Source: Candidatus Poseidoniaceae archaeon
GTDB lineage: Archaea > Thermoplasmatota > Poseidoniia > Poseidoniales > Poseidoniaceae
Assembly (NCBI GenBank): GCA_022424925.1
Contig: JAKMGM010000042.1
Location: 1 to 34,500 of the forward strand
DNA: 34,500 nt
Direction of reading: 5' to 3'
Positions within the stretch are counted from its first letter, which is position 1; each line of letters opens with the position of its first letter. Under the pieces are notes generated by a model, which saw nothing but the letters and a program-made list of their open reading frames with translations, was not told where the DNA came from and ran no database searches. The position numbers were made by a program, and so were the translations under genes. Positions 24,670 to 33,142 of the stretch are shown here, piece by piece.

Positions 24670-26237
24670 GCCCCGACCCACTTGTATCGGCGGGCTCCTT
24701 CATCCACACCTTCGTCACCGATTTCAACCAGTGCGAACTCGCCTTGCGGGGTAACAACGCTGTCGTCTTGCAAGCCTTTGTGGAGATTTTCATAGGTGAT
24801 GTGGTCAATAGCAACTCGACCACCTAGCCTCTCAAACAAATGCCAGCGAGAGACGACTTCACGCCATCGTGGGCTGACTTTCCCTTCAAACACCTTGGCT
24901 TTGGCTCCCGAACCATAGCCGCACAAGCCGAACAACGTGTTATCGAGGTTTGTGTTATCCTCTAAATCGGACTCAAACGTCGACATCAGTGCAAGGAATA
25001 TGGAACCCGTGTATTGGTTTCCAATCAGACTACTGGCTCGCTGGCCTTTCTCGATTCGGCTGGCGTGGAAGTCAAGGTACTCTGGCGTCTTGGAGATAGC
25101 TCTGCGGTAGCCGTCCATGGCTTTCTCCCAAATTTCGATAATTTGTGGGTCATCGGAACCATGATCAGCCGGCATAGGCCCAAGTTGCTCAGCAATGGAA
25201 TCCCACATCGCAGTGCCCTCACGGTCGTGACGGAAGATGTCGGGGAACATGCGCTTGGCTTGGAAGGCATAGGGCAGATGCATGATGATGCGAGACCATT
25301 GTTCGGTCAACCGCTCGTCTTCTCCGTGAGCGTAGCGCTGCTGTCGTTCAGCCTTCTCAGCAAAATTGTGAAACGCTTGGCGAACGGCAGTTTGGTAGCA
25401 GCGGTTCGAAAATTGACCGTCAAAAATGGGGTCATCCCGATGCACGCTAACTTTCTGTTCTCCATGAGCGAAAATACCCAATTTACGAACAGTCGATTCG
25501 GGAAGGTGGCGAATCATTCGCTCAATCAGTCCTTTTTTCATCGTTTGACCGGTTTCTTGTGCGAGTTGCATCACGTTGGTGATGACAGAACGAATGCTTA
25601 CTTCACGCCGGGGTTTGAAGAAATCGTGAACGGGGGTCGTTGATACGCCGATACAGTCCGGTATTTCCAACAAACGAGGGTTGCGTCGAATCAGCAAAGC
25701 ACCGCCGCCAGCCCCTTGGGTGTATTCGCCTGAAGACTCCAAAGCGTATTTTGCATTGTCAGAAAAAATCACGATGCCGGTTCGCTCGTCGTGTTCGGTC
25801 GAACGTGCGACCCAATCGAGCGTAGTGTGCATAGCGTCAACCGCACCAATACACGCAAACGTCATGTCGACAACATCGCAGTTGCGGAAGCAATCTGCAC
25901 CGAACCGTTCTTGGTAACGTTGTGTAAGCATGTCCACGATATAAGTCGCCGTTGGTTTGGCGCCATCCAGAGCAGATTCGGTGCCGAGGTACATTCGTCC
26001 GATGTCATTTGGGTCCAATCCGTTACGGTCAATGATTTGCATAACAGCCATTGCCCCCATAGTGGCTGTGTCTTCGTGCACGTCCGGAATAGCCATCGCT
26101 TCAAGCCCAAGACCCTTGTTGAGTTTACCGAAATCGGCTCCTCGTAACTCGGCGAAGTCTTTCATGTCCATGTACAAACGTGGAAAATGAATGGCGATAT
26201 CATCGATGCCGACACAGGTTTGACTATACGTTCCCAT
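24666..26237 (-). CDS. Hydroxymethylglutaryl-CoA synthase
   Basis: The 523-residue thiolase-fold enzyme condenses acetyl-CoA with acetoacetyl-CoA for the mevalonate pathway that supplies archaeal isoprenoid lipids. The N-terminus GIDDIAIHFP matches the family. Glu87 in YLGTESALDG and Cys129 in TFACIGAVDA correspond to the catalytic Glu and Cys. The family His probably lies in HLPYAFQAKRMF. The C-terminal YGSGAKAKVF is also typical. At 523 residues it is far longer than the roughly 350-residue enzymes of most archaea and closer to the eukaryotic/bacterial form. The extra length lies partly in a charged insertion (FAEKAERQQRYAHGEDERL). The context around Cys129 departs from the common ACYGGT. 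Start 26237 was chosen because the family N-terminus begins there. It follows the thermosome gene by 73 nt with its own TATA-like element. Confidence 0.88.
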   Translation of the reverse strand: MGTYSQTCVGIDDIAIHFPRLYMDMKDFAELRGADFGKLNKGLGLEAMAIPDVHEDTATMGAMAVMQIIDRNGLDPNDIGRMYLGTESALDGAKPTATYIVDMLTQRYQERFGADCFRNCDVVDMTFACIGAVDAMHTTLDWVARSTEHDERTGIVIFSDNAKYALESSGEYTQGAGGGALLIRRNPRLLEIPDCIGVSTTPVHDFFKPRREVSIRSVITNVMQLAQETGQTMKKGLIERMIRHLPESTVRKLGIFAHGEQKVSVHRDDPIFDGQFSNRCYQTAVRQAFHNFAEKAERQQRYAHGEDERLTEQWSRIIMHLPYAFQAKRMFPDIFRHDREGTAMWDSIAEQLGPMPADHGSDDPQIIEIWEKAMDGYRRAISKTPEYLDFHASRIEKGQRASSLIGNQYTGSIFLALMSTFESDLEDNTNLDNTLFGLCGYGSGAKAKVFEGKVSPRWREVVSRWHLFERLGGRVAIDHITYENLHKGLQDDSVVTPQGEFALVEIGDEGVDEGARRYKWVGA

Positions 26238-26259
26238 CGGGTTGAAACTTTCTCGGCTC

Positions 26260-26273
26260 CTATATGAAATATT
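26260..26273 (-). promoter_or_regulatory. TATA-like element upstream of HMG-CoA synthase
   Basis: On the - strand the sequence reads ATATTTCATATAG. It lies about 25-35 nt upstream of the ATG at 26237, so a transcript starting from it would be nearly leaderless. This suggests the HMG-CoA synthase gene can be transcribed independently of the chaperone genes upstream. It is a pattern-based prediction. Confidence 0.4.
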
Positions 26274-26310
26274 GATACACACCGTAGCGCGCTCAACGAG
26301 TTTTTACGAC

Positions 26311-27900
26311 CTATCCAGTTTGCTCAACATCAGGCATTGTCGGGTCCTGCTTTGCCCACAACACATCATCGATTCGAAGAATAGAGATTGCTGCTTCAGT
26401 TGCTCCAGCAATCGATTGTCTGATAATCAAAAAAGGCTCTAAGACCCCGCTTTCAATCATGTTTGCAGGCTGGCGCAGCACAACATCAAGGCCAAGTTGG
26501 TGGGCATTTTCCCCACCGTTGACCTGCTGGGCAACAAGTTGCAACAACGTATCGATTGGATCAAGTCCGGCATTCTCAGCCAGCACCCGAGGGATGACCT
26601 CGAGTGCGTCTGCAAAGGCTTCGGCTCCTAATTGCTCACGACCGGGAATGGATTCTGCGAACCTTCGCAACCGACGTGCAAGAGCGACATGGGTAGCCCC
26701 TCCACCGGCGAGTAAGCGGTCATCCTCAAACATACGGCATGCAACGCCAAGCGCATCAGCAAAACTTCGTTCGACTTCTCCGAGCACTGTCTCTGTACTG
26801 CCGCATGCAATCAAGGTGGCTCCACCTTCTTCTGTCTCGACAATCCAGTGTGCGACACCTGCCCAGTTTTCATTGGTGCTGGAGATAAAAGCTCCAAGGT
26901 CGCTACGCTGAGCACGAATAACATCGTTCACCAAAATTGCTCCACATCCACGAGCAAGCAGGTCCAAGTCAGACCGAGAAACTCTTCGAAAGGCCTGAAT
27001 ACCCGCTTCAGCGAGCAAAATACGCGCTTCATCATCAATTCCTTCCTTGCATGCAAGCAAGCGAATACCGAGCGACTTGAGATGTTCGACCTGTTCTGTA
27101 AGAAGTTCCACTTCTTTCGCTCGGAATTGTTCAAGAACTCCTGGTGATGTGACATTTATTTTCATATCACTTTTCATTGAGCGACGCTCGATGCCACCGT
27201 CGACTAACAGAACTTTTCCTGCCCCGACAACGCGTGGCATTTCATCATGGATTCGGTTTTTGGCAAGCACCAAACCGGTGACCAGGCGCGTATCGCTGAT
27301 TGTACCTCCTGATTGTGGCAAGACTTTGACTCGTGTTGGGTCAGCCACTGTGCCATCAGGTGTTTGAACAAGAATCGTTTCTGCAGCCTGTACCGCCAGT
27401 TCTGAGAGCAGAAGTTGCATCGATTGGTGGCCTTTGCCAGCGAGTGATGTGCGAGTAGCCAGCAACCGGTGGTGCTGTTCTGAAGCGAGAGAAAACTCAT
27501 CGAGAATCTCATGAGCGTGCGTTTCAGCCATTCGAAAACCTCGAGCAATAACGGCGGGATGGACATCTTGGGTCACCAAATGCCACGCGTTCTGCAGCAT
27601 CTCAGCAGAAAGAAGAACGGTGGATGTCGTACCGTCTCGTGCGATTTTGTCTTGCACAGAGGAGGCGTTAATCATCATACGAGCGACGGGGTGCTCTACC
27701 TTAGCCGATTCAAGGACGGTTACACCGTCGTTGGTGACCAGGGTTCGTCCGTCATCATCGATGAGCAACTTATCCAGTCCTCGTGGACCTAGCGTTGAGC
27801 GAACCGCTCCAGCCAGCGCCATGGCCGCCTGAATGTTGTTTTGGAGAGCACTGCGTCCGGTTGTACGCTCGGTGTCTCGAAGCAATGGTGCATCGCTCAT
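26311..27900 (-). CDS. Group II chaperonin (thermosome) subunit, divergent
   Basis: The 529-residue protein spans the equatorial, intermediate and apical domains of the TCP-1/thermosome family. TLGPRGLDKLL, TNDGVTVLE and the later DALGVACRM...GGGAT motifs are in the family order. Group II chaperonins form double rings that fold proteins using ATP. Two sites depart from the usual pattern. The phosphate-binding GDGTT reads RDGTT (Arg88, with Asp89 retained), and the Glu after GGGA is His. The C-terminus lacks the Gly-Met-rich tail seen in many thermosome subunits. The ATG at 27900 has GGTGGGTG upstream. It lies 51 nt downstream of dnaK on the same strand. It could be a specialised subunit that assembles with a canonical one encoded elsewhere. 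Confidence 0.93.
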   Translation of the reverse strand: MSDAPLLRDTERTTGRSALQNNIQAAMALAGAVRSTLGPRGLDKLLIDDDGRTLVTNDGVTVLESAKVEHPVARMMINASSVQDKIARDGTTSTVLLSAEMLQNAWHLVTQDVHPAVIARGFRMAETHAHEILDEFSLASEQHHRLLATRTSLAGKGHQSMQLLLSELAVQAAETILVQTPDGTVADPTRVKVLPQSGGTISDTRLVTGLVLAKNRIHDEMPRVVGAGKVLLVDGGIERRSMKSDMKINVTSPGVLEQFRAKEVELLTEQVEHLKSLGIRLLACKEGIDDEARILLAEAGIQAFRRVSRSDLDLLARGCGAILVNDVIRAQRSDLGAFISSTNENWAGVAHWIVETEEGGATLIACGSTETVLGEVERSFADALGVACRMFEDDRLLAGGGATHVALARRLRRFAESIPGREQLGAEAFADALEVIPRVLAENAGLDPIDTLLQLVAQQVNGGENAHQLGLDVVLRQPANMIESGVLEPFLIIRQSIAGATEAAISILRIDDVLWAKQDPTMPDVEQTG

Positions 27901-27951
27901 AGCACACCCACCGTACTCTTCGACATAAGGTCAACTATGCGTGCTGAAGAC

Positions 27952-29844
27952 TCAGTCTTCGTCATCTTCGACAACTTCGAAGTCAGCATCGACCACGTCG
28001 TCACCGCCGACATTAATGTCACCGTCTTCCGCTGAACCGTCTTGTTCTGCCATTTCAGCAGCAGCAGCCTCGTAGAGTTTTGCCGACACGGCGTGCATGG
28101 CTTCTTCGACTTCCTTGACTTTGGCTTGGATGGCCGCATCGTCGATTGCATCAATGTCGAGGGGTTTTCCGTCCTCATCTTGAACCATTTTCTCGAGCGC
28201 ATCAAGGTGTTCCTTGACCGGGTCAACATCGGCGTCATCCAACTTGTCTGCGGACTCATCGAGGGTGCGTCGTGTCTGGTAAACCACTTGGTCAGCCATG
28301 TTTCGAAGTTCGACCTTGGCCTTTCGGAGCTGGTCTTCCTCAGCGAACTTTTCTGCTTCACTGATCTTCGCTTGGATTTCATCCTCAGACAGCGAGGTTT
28401 GCGATTCAATCTTCACCGATTGTTCCTTGCCAGTGCCCATATCTTTGGCACTCACATTGACAATACCGTTTGCATCGATATCAAACGTGACTTCAATCTG
28501 AGGTGTACCACGTGGTGCTGCGGGAATACCCATCAGTGTGAATTCACCAAGCGTAACGTTGTCTTTGGCGAAGTTTCGCTCACCTTGGAGAACGTGAATC
28601 GTCACCGCAGGTTGGTTATCGGCTGCTGTTGAGTAAATCTCAGAGCGTCGAGCGGGAATTGTGGTGTTGCGCTCAATCATGGTCGTCATCACGCCGCCAA
28701 GCGTCTCGATTCCAAGCGTGAGTGGAGTGACATCGAGCAGGAGAATATCAGAAACGCCTTCGTCTCCAGCGATAATTCCTGCTTGCAGTGCAGCACCCAT
28801 GGCAACAGCCTCATCGGGATTGATTCCCTTGTACGGAGCCTTTCCAGCTTCCTTCTCAACCGCTTCTTGTACAGCAGGAACACGAGTAGAACCTCCGACG
28901 AGGATGACCTTGTCAACATCGCCTTTCTTCACGCCGGCGTCCTTCATTGCTTGGCGTGTAGGTCCCATGGTTGCTTCGATGTGTTTCGAAATTAAGTCTT
29001 CGAATTTCGCTCGACTGAGGGTCATGTCCATGTGTTCCGGTTGACCATCACGCATGGTGATAAACGGCAGATTAATCTGGGTTTGTTGCGTGCCTGAAAG
29101 TTCGATTTTGGCTTTTTCAGCCGCTTCCTTGAGCCGTGACATGGCTTGGACATCCTTGGACAAGTCGATTCCCGTGTCGCGCTTGAACTCAGCAACCATC
29201 CAATCGATGACCTTGTCGTCAAAATCATCGCCACCAAGTTTGTTGTTTCCTGCGGTTGCCTTCACTTCAATTTGAGGCTGACCGTCGACTTGATAGATTT
29301 CCAAAACGGAAACGTCGAATGTCCCTCCGCCTAGGTCGTACACGAGGATGGTTTGGTCTTCGCCCTTGTCTACACCGTAAGCAAGTGCAGCAGCGGTTGG
29401 TTCGTTGATGATTCGCAGAACTTCAAGCCCTGCAATGCGTCCTGCATCCTTGGTTGCGGTTCGTTGTGCATCGGTAAAATACGCCGGACAGGTAATGACT
29501 GCTTGCTTCACTTCGTGACCCAGATATGCTTCAGCATCCGCTTTCAACTTCTGTAGAATGAATGCTGATATTTCCTGTGGCGTATAATCCGTATCGTCCA
29601 CGGTTGTTTTCCAATCTGTCCCCATGTGTCGCTTTACCGACAGGAGCGTTCGTTCGGTATTGGTTACCGCTTGACGCTTGGCTGTCACGCCAATCATGCG
29701 TTCGCTGCCGTCTTTAGCAAACGCTACGACGGAGGGTGTTGTTCGTGCGCCTTCTGCATTCGCGATGACAACGGGTTCTCCGTTTTCAATCGTTGCGACA
29801 CAGCTGTTTGTTGTTCCTAGATCTATTCCTATTACTTTGCTCAT
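27952..29844 (-). CDS. dnaK: Chaperone protein DnaK (Hsp70)
   Basis: The 630-residue Hsp70 begins [17 protein letters not shown] and carries the ATPase motifs [22 protein letters not shown] and [11 protein letters not shown]. The linker [15 protein letters not shown] and the substrate-binding domain follow. The acidic C-terminus [15 protein letters not shown] resembles that of bacterial DnaK. It is an ATP-driven chaperone that works with DnaJ and GrpE, neither of which is visible here. Archaeal DnaK is generally regarded as acquired from bacteria. ATG 29844 is preceded by GGAAGTGA. The gene follows the Hsp20-like gene by 17 nt and is followed by the thermosome gene, so the three chaperones probably share a transcript. 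Length and motifs are normal. Confidence 0.98.
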   Translation of the reverse strand: MSKVIGIDLGTTNSCVATIENGEPVVIANAEGARTTPSVVAFAKDGSERMIGVTAKRQAVTNTERTLLSVKRHMGTDWKTTVDDTDYTPQEISAFILQKLKADAEAYLGHEVKQAVITCPAYFTDAQRTATKDAGRIAGLEVLRIINEPTAAALAYGVDKGEDQTILVYDLGGGTFDVSVLEIYQVDGQPQIEVKATAGNNKLGGDDFDDKVIDWMVAEFKRDTGIDLSKDVQAMSRLKEAAEKAKIELSGTQQTQINLPFITMRDGQPEHMDMTLSRAKFEDLISKHIEATMGPTRQAMKDAGVKKGDVDKVILVGGSTRVPAVQEAVEKEAGKAPYKGINPDEAVAMGAALQAGIIAGDEGVSDILLLDVTPLTLGIETLGGVMTTMIERNTTIPARRSEIYSTAADNQPAVTIHVLQGERNFAKDNVTLGEFTLMGIPAAPRGTPQIEVTFDIDANGIVNVSAKDMGTGKEQSVKIESQTSLSEDEIQAKISEAEKFAEEDQLRKAKVELRNMADQVVYQTRRTLDESADKLDDADVDPVKEHLDALEKMVQDEDGKPLDIDAIDDAAIQAKVKEVEEAMHAVSAKLYEAAAAEMAEQDGSAEDGDINVGGDDVVDADFEVVEDDED

Positions 29845-29861
29845 TTTTTCACTTCCTTTTT

Positions 29862-30587
29862 TCAAAATATGGGGATTCCGCCGTCATCATCTTCATCGCT
29901 GTCTTGGCTATCATCGCCCACATCAATGCTCACGTCAGAGAAGCCCGGATTGTCATCATCACCGTTGTTATCGTCATCGTCGGATTCAGACGAAGGCAAG
30001 GCTGAACCTTGCGGTGTGAGTTTGAGTGTGACATCAAGAATACCGTTGTTAAGGCTCCAGTCAACCACTTCGTCGCAAGGATGTGGAAGTTCAACTCGAG
30101 CAAGCGGAGACGATTGCGTCGTTTTCATAATTTCCAGTTGTTGTCCCTCACGAACAAGAGACATCTCAACTTCCGTTTCCTCAACTTCGCCTTTGAGTGT
30201 AAAATCGATGGTCACCGACATGTTCCATCCGTCGAGGTACACATCGTCGGCAGGTAGTGCGTAGGCCTCGTTGCTCGAGTCATCGAGTTCTGGCGTGTTG
30301 ACCTCGATTGGGTTGGCGTCTACTTGGATATCGACGCCGAAATTCTTGAGGATGTCTTCCATGGACTTTCCTTTCTCAAACATTTTACCCAGTTGAGACA
30401 GATCGAAATTGAAGTTCACTTCACCTTTCGCAATCTTTTCCGCATCAAGGCCGAGATTTTCAAACTGGGATTGAAATTGTTCCATGAGCGCACGAATCTG
30501 CTCTTTATCGAGGTTCATACCCATTTTTTTGAACATTTCAGTGAGTTGTTCCAGCAATTTTTCCTCGAAATTATCTTTATCGCTCAT
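29862..30587 (-). CDS. Hsp20/alpha-crystallin-like protein with acidic tail
   Basis: The 241-residue protein has an N-terminal helical region (residues 5-85) rich in Met, Glu and Lys. A beta-sandwich domain at about 117-192 resembles the alpha-crystallin/CS fold. The stretch ARVELPHP followed by [11 protein letters not shown] is the 'v-LP-x-NGvLevtl' end of that domain. A very acidic, Asp/Ser-rich tail (about 200-237) precedes a terminal GIPIF. The short IPIF ending recalls the I-x-I/V motif that small heat-shock proteins use for oligomerisation. ATG 30587 was chosen; an in-frame GTG lies 15 nt upstream. It is the first gene of the run ahead of dnaK (17 nt gap), consistent with a holdase that hands clients to Hsp70. 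The family call is moderate because the domain is divergent. Confidence 0.65.
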   Translation of the reverse strand: MSDKDNFEEKLLEQLTEMFKKMGMNLDKEQIRALMEQFQSQFENLGLDAEKIAKGEVNFNFDLSQLGKMFEKGKSMEDILKNFGVDIQVDANPIEVNTPELDDSSNEAYALPADDVYLDGWNMSVTIDFTLKGEVEETEVEMSLVREGQQLEIMKTTQSSPLARVELPHPCDEVVDWSLNNGILDVTLKLTPQGSALPSSESDDDDNNGDDDNPGFSDVSIDVGDDSQDSDEDDDGGIPIF

Positions 30588-30640
30588 GCAGGCCCACTCC
30601 ACTATTCAACCACAGGTTACATACTGGCCAAAGTGTCACC

Positions 30641-30647
30641 CTATATC
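30641..30647. promoter_or_regulatory. TATA-like element in the Hsp20/M28 divergent region
   Basis: CTATATC (GATATAG on the - strand) is the best TATA-like sequence in the 152-nt gap between the Hsp20-like gene (-) and the M28 peptidase gene (+). On the - strand it would place initiation near 30617, about 30 nt before the Hsp20-like start. Used on the + strand it would start near 30672. No clear heat-shock operator is evident beside it. Confidence 0.3.
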
Positions 30648-30739
30648 AAGGTCACGAATGAACCCACAAACGAAGTAGAGAAGGCATCTGCAGGCGAAGC
30701 CATAAGAAGAACCGACGATAGGAGACGTTGAGGATTACC

Positions 30740-32146
30740 ATGTCACGCTCAATTCAGGCTTTTTCTCTCATCACCTTGATGCTGTTTGCTCCTCTTTCAG
30801 GTTGTTTTGGTGAAAGCGAAAGCGAAGTTCAAGACCCGAGTGAAGTACTCTACATCGATTTTGCACCGGCAGGCGACATGCCACTTCGTAGCGGTGAATG
30901 GCATACATTCACACTTGAAGGCGAAGGCACACGGCTTGTTGTTCCGGAAGATGTTTTGCTGTTTGTCGACAACAGCATTGTGCCACTCGGCGTTGTACAA
31001 GTTCAGGACAGCTCGATGTTAAACGGTAAGATTCTCACAACCCCGTACGTGACATCGACTACCCTTATCATCGTCTATGCGGATGGGACTGGTTCAACCG
31101 TTGACCTTGAAGTCGAGAACGGGACACCTATCGTCAACGGCGAAGATTGGTTCCAGAAGATGGATTTCATTCTCTCTGTGTGTGCGGATTCAAGCCAATG
31201 CGGCGGGTATGTGAACCGCTGGATGGGGTCACCAAACCCGGCGTTTGAACGAGCAGCAAGTTACTTTCACGGCCACTTCGAAGGTCTTGGGTATGAAGCA
31301 AACATCATGCGTGTGACCGACCACCTCAACCCCACAGAGCCGGAATCACTCAACATCATCGCTTGGAAACAAGGTCGCAGTGATGACTGCGTCCAAGGTA
31401 TGGGAGCACACATGGACATCGCTCCACCCGGTGGTCCACCTGGCGGGGGTACATACGAAGGAGCCTACGACAACAACGCCGGAACGGTATCGATGATGCT
31501 GTTTGCTCGGGCGTTTGTCGATATACAGTTTGAATGCGATACCTTCCTTGCACTCTGGTCTTCAGAGGAAGAGGGGCTGCGAGGCTCAAACGCTTTTGCA
31601 AACAACGATTGCGACTATTGTCTTCCAAAGGACAAGGAACTTCGATTCTACATCAACATGGACATGATGGGGATTTCCTGGCCAGCGATGAAAGAGACTG
31701 GTGAACCGTTCCCGTACCATGCGTGGTCAGGTCCTGATTTTGACCCCGAAGTCGATGATGTCGAGATTACAGCAGTTATGGACCATGTTCATCGCAATAT
31801 CTTGAAGGCTCCAATGAATCTCAGCATTGACGGAACATACGGTGCTGGGTGTGACCAGCATTGGGATGAACATGAAGACCGGGTGTTCGATGTCCATGAA
31901 GACACATTTGGGCGCTCTGACCACGTTACATTCCGGGACCTAGGCGCTCAAACAATTTTCCATTTGGGTGCGTACGATGAAGACTACAGTGCCTACCACT
32001 CGCCAAGCGACACGCTCGACAACATGGTCGAAGTTGTCGGGGGGCAGGAAGAACTTGAGAAATCAATTGAGTTTGTCATGTGGGCTGCGATGCTCGAATT
32101 CCTTGTCGCCGACCAAACGCCAGAAATACGGAATGTCAATACATAA
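30740..32146 (+). CDS. Secreted M28-family metallopeptidase lipoprotein
   Basis: The 468-residue precursor has a signal peptide ending in a lipobox, PLSGC, with the lipidated Cys at residue 22. A beta domain follows, then an M28 zinc peptidase domain. All five expected metal or catalytic ligands are visible in order: GAHMD, GAYDNNAG, SSEEEGLRGS, NMDMMG and YHSPSDTLD. M28 enzymes are di-zinc aminopeptidases or carboxypeptidases. A cell-surface location suggests breakdown of external protein, fitting a heterotrophic marine life style. A Gly/Pro insertion (PPGGPPGGG) lies next to the first zinc ligand, and several Cys pairs could form disulfides outside the cell. ATG 30740 has GAGGA upstream. 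Two small membrane-protein genes follow within 45 nt each. Confidence 0.92.
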   Translation: MSRSIQAFSLITLMLFAPLSGCFGESESEVQDPSEVLYIDFAPAGDMPLRSGEWHTFTLEGEGTRLVVPEDVLLFVDNSIVPLGVVQVQDSSMLNGKILTTPYVTSTTLIIVYADGTGSTVDLEVENGTPIVNGEDWFQKMDFILSVCADSSQCGGYVNRWMGSPNPAFERAASYFHGHFEGLGYEANIMRVTDHLNPTEPESLNIIAWKQGRSDDCVQGMGAHMDIAPPGGPPGGGTYEGAYDNNAGTVSMMLFARAFVDIQFECDTFLALWSSEEEGLRGSNAFANNDCDYCLPKDKELRFYINMDMMGISWPAMKETGEPFPYHAWSGPDFDPEVDDVEITAVMDHVHRNILKAPMNLSIDGTYGAGCDQHWDEHEDRVFDVHEDTFGRSDHVTFRDLGAQTIFHLGAYDEDYSAYHSPSDTLDNMVEVVGGQEELEKSIEFVMWAAMLEFLVADQTPEIRNVNT

Positions 32147-32184
32147 TCCAGTATGCTTTTATCGCCATCCTGCAAGGGAGATTC

Positions 32185-32646
32185 ATGCAGGTTGATTCAA
32201 CCGAACCTGAGTACAGCAGTGAACAGCGACTAGGGGCAGTACTCATGGGCATCTTCCTGATGTGTTTTGGAATGCCATTCACGCTCGTTCCGATGATGAT
32301 TGTTCCTGGCTCTTTTGGAGCAGGTTCAGTTGTTGTTCCTATGTTTTTAATTTGCTTCTCAATACCGTTTGTATTGGCAGGCTTAGCAGTGCAATACGCT
32401 GGTTTGAATGCCTTGCGATTCGGATTGTTTCCAAACAGTGAGAAAGCTCGTGAGGCGTTAAAAAATGGAACAATGTTCGCCTCAACCGGTGGGGAGACAG
32501 ATACAAGTGAAGTGAATGGACATCATCCAGCCACACTTGCGGAAAAAACGACCGAAACACTGCAACATCTCGAAGCGTTGACGCAGCACGAGCCAGAACC
32601 ACAAAGCACAAACTTCTGGGATTCCGTAGAAACCAAGTCTCCTTAG
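32185..32646 (+). CDS. Small two-segment membrane protein
   Basis: The 153-residue product has a polar N-terminus, two hydrophobic segments (about residues 17-39 and 48-70) and a hydrophilic C-terminal half rich in Glu, Thr and His. Start 32185 has AAGGGAG upstream. It lies 38 nt after the M28 peptidase gene on the same strand. No family is recognised; the two-helix hairpin plus cytoplasmic tail gives no function. Confidence 0.7.
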   Translation: MQVDSTEPEYSSEQRLGAVLMGIFLMCFGMPFTLVPMMIVPGSFGAGSVVVPMFLICFSIPFVLAGLAVQYAGLNALRFGLFPNSEKAREALKNGTMFASTGGETDTSEVNGHHPATLAEKTTETLQHLEALTQHEPEPQSTNFWDSVETKSP

Positions 32647-32689
32647 GCTGAATACATTGTTTGAAAAGGCGAGCGAACGATTTTGCAAC

Positions 32690-33142
32690 ATGTCCGAGGT
32701 GGCGAACGCTCCAATTTCCCAGCAAAGTCCGTTGAGGGCAATGTGGAAATATGTCGCTGGATCAACCTTTGTTGCATCACTCTGTTGTTTGCCGTCGGTC
32801 GTCATGGTAATGTTTGGACTTGCCACTGTATCCACCGGCGCAGCACTGTCTGATACCCTCTACTGGGGAGAGGACGGCTTTGGATGGTTTCGCGGGACAA
32901 TGCTTGCCATCGCTGCGATGTGCGTCGTGACGGGGTTGGTCTACTACTTCCGAAACCAAGGTATCTGCACCTTCGATCAAGCGAAGCGAGAACGACGTCG
33001 AATCGTCAACACCTCTCTGTTCGTGCTTTCAGCTGCCTACATAAGCTACCTGGTGTTCAACTATGTTATACTAACAGAGATTGGAATTGCGATAGGACTA
33101 CCATGGGAATCAAGCCGTGATTCTTACATGTTCTGGAAATAA
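32690..33142 (+). CDS. Small three-segment membrane protein
   Basis: The 150-residue protein has three hydrophobic segments (about residues 20-45, 64-87 and 105-127) separated by a Trp/Phe-rich loop (LYWGEDGFGWFRG) and a basic loop (FDQAKRERRR). I recognise no family. ATG 32690 has only a weak upstream purine tract, and the TTG at 32657 in the same frame is an alternative start. It is the third gene of a + strand run after the M28 lipoprotein. Its stop codon directly abuts the stop codon of the opposing phosphopantetheinyl transferase. Confidence 0.7.
   Translation: MSEVANAPISQQSPLRAMWKYVAGSTFVASLCCLPSVVMVMFGLATVSTGAALSDTLYWGEDGFGWFRGTMLAIAAMCVVTGLVYYFRNQGICTFDQAKRERRRIVNTSLFVLSAAYISYLVFNYVILTEIGIAIGLPWESSRDSYMFWK

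Noticed and set aside
25014-25643. 209-codon frame antisense to HMG-CoA synthase
   Set aside because: It lies wholly within a well-supported conserved gene, and its translation has no recognisable motif.
28042-28632. 196-codon frame antisense to dnaK
   Set aside because: Antisense frames of conserved dnaK are commonly open because of codon bias; the translation shows only Phe/Leu/Cys-rich noise.
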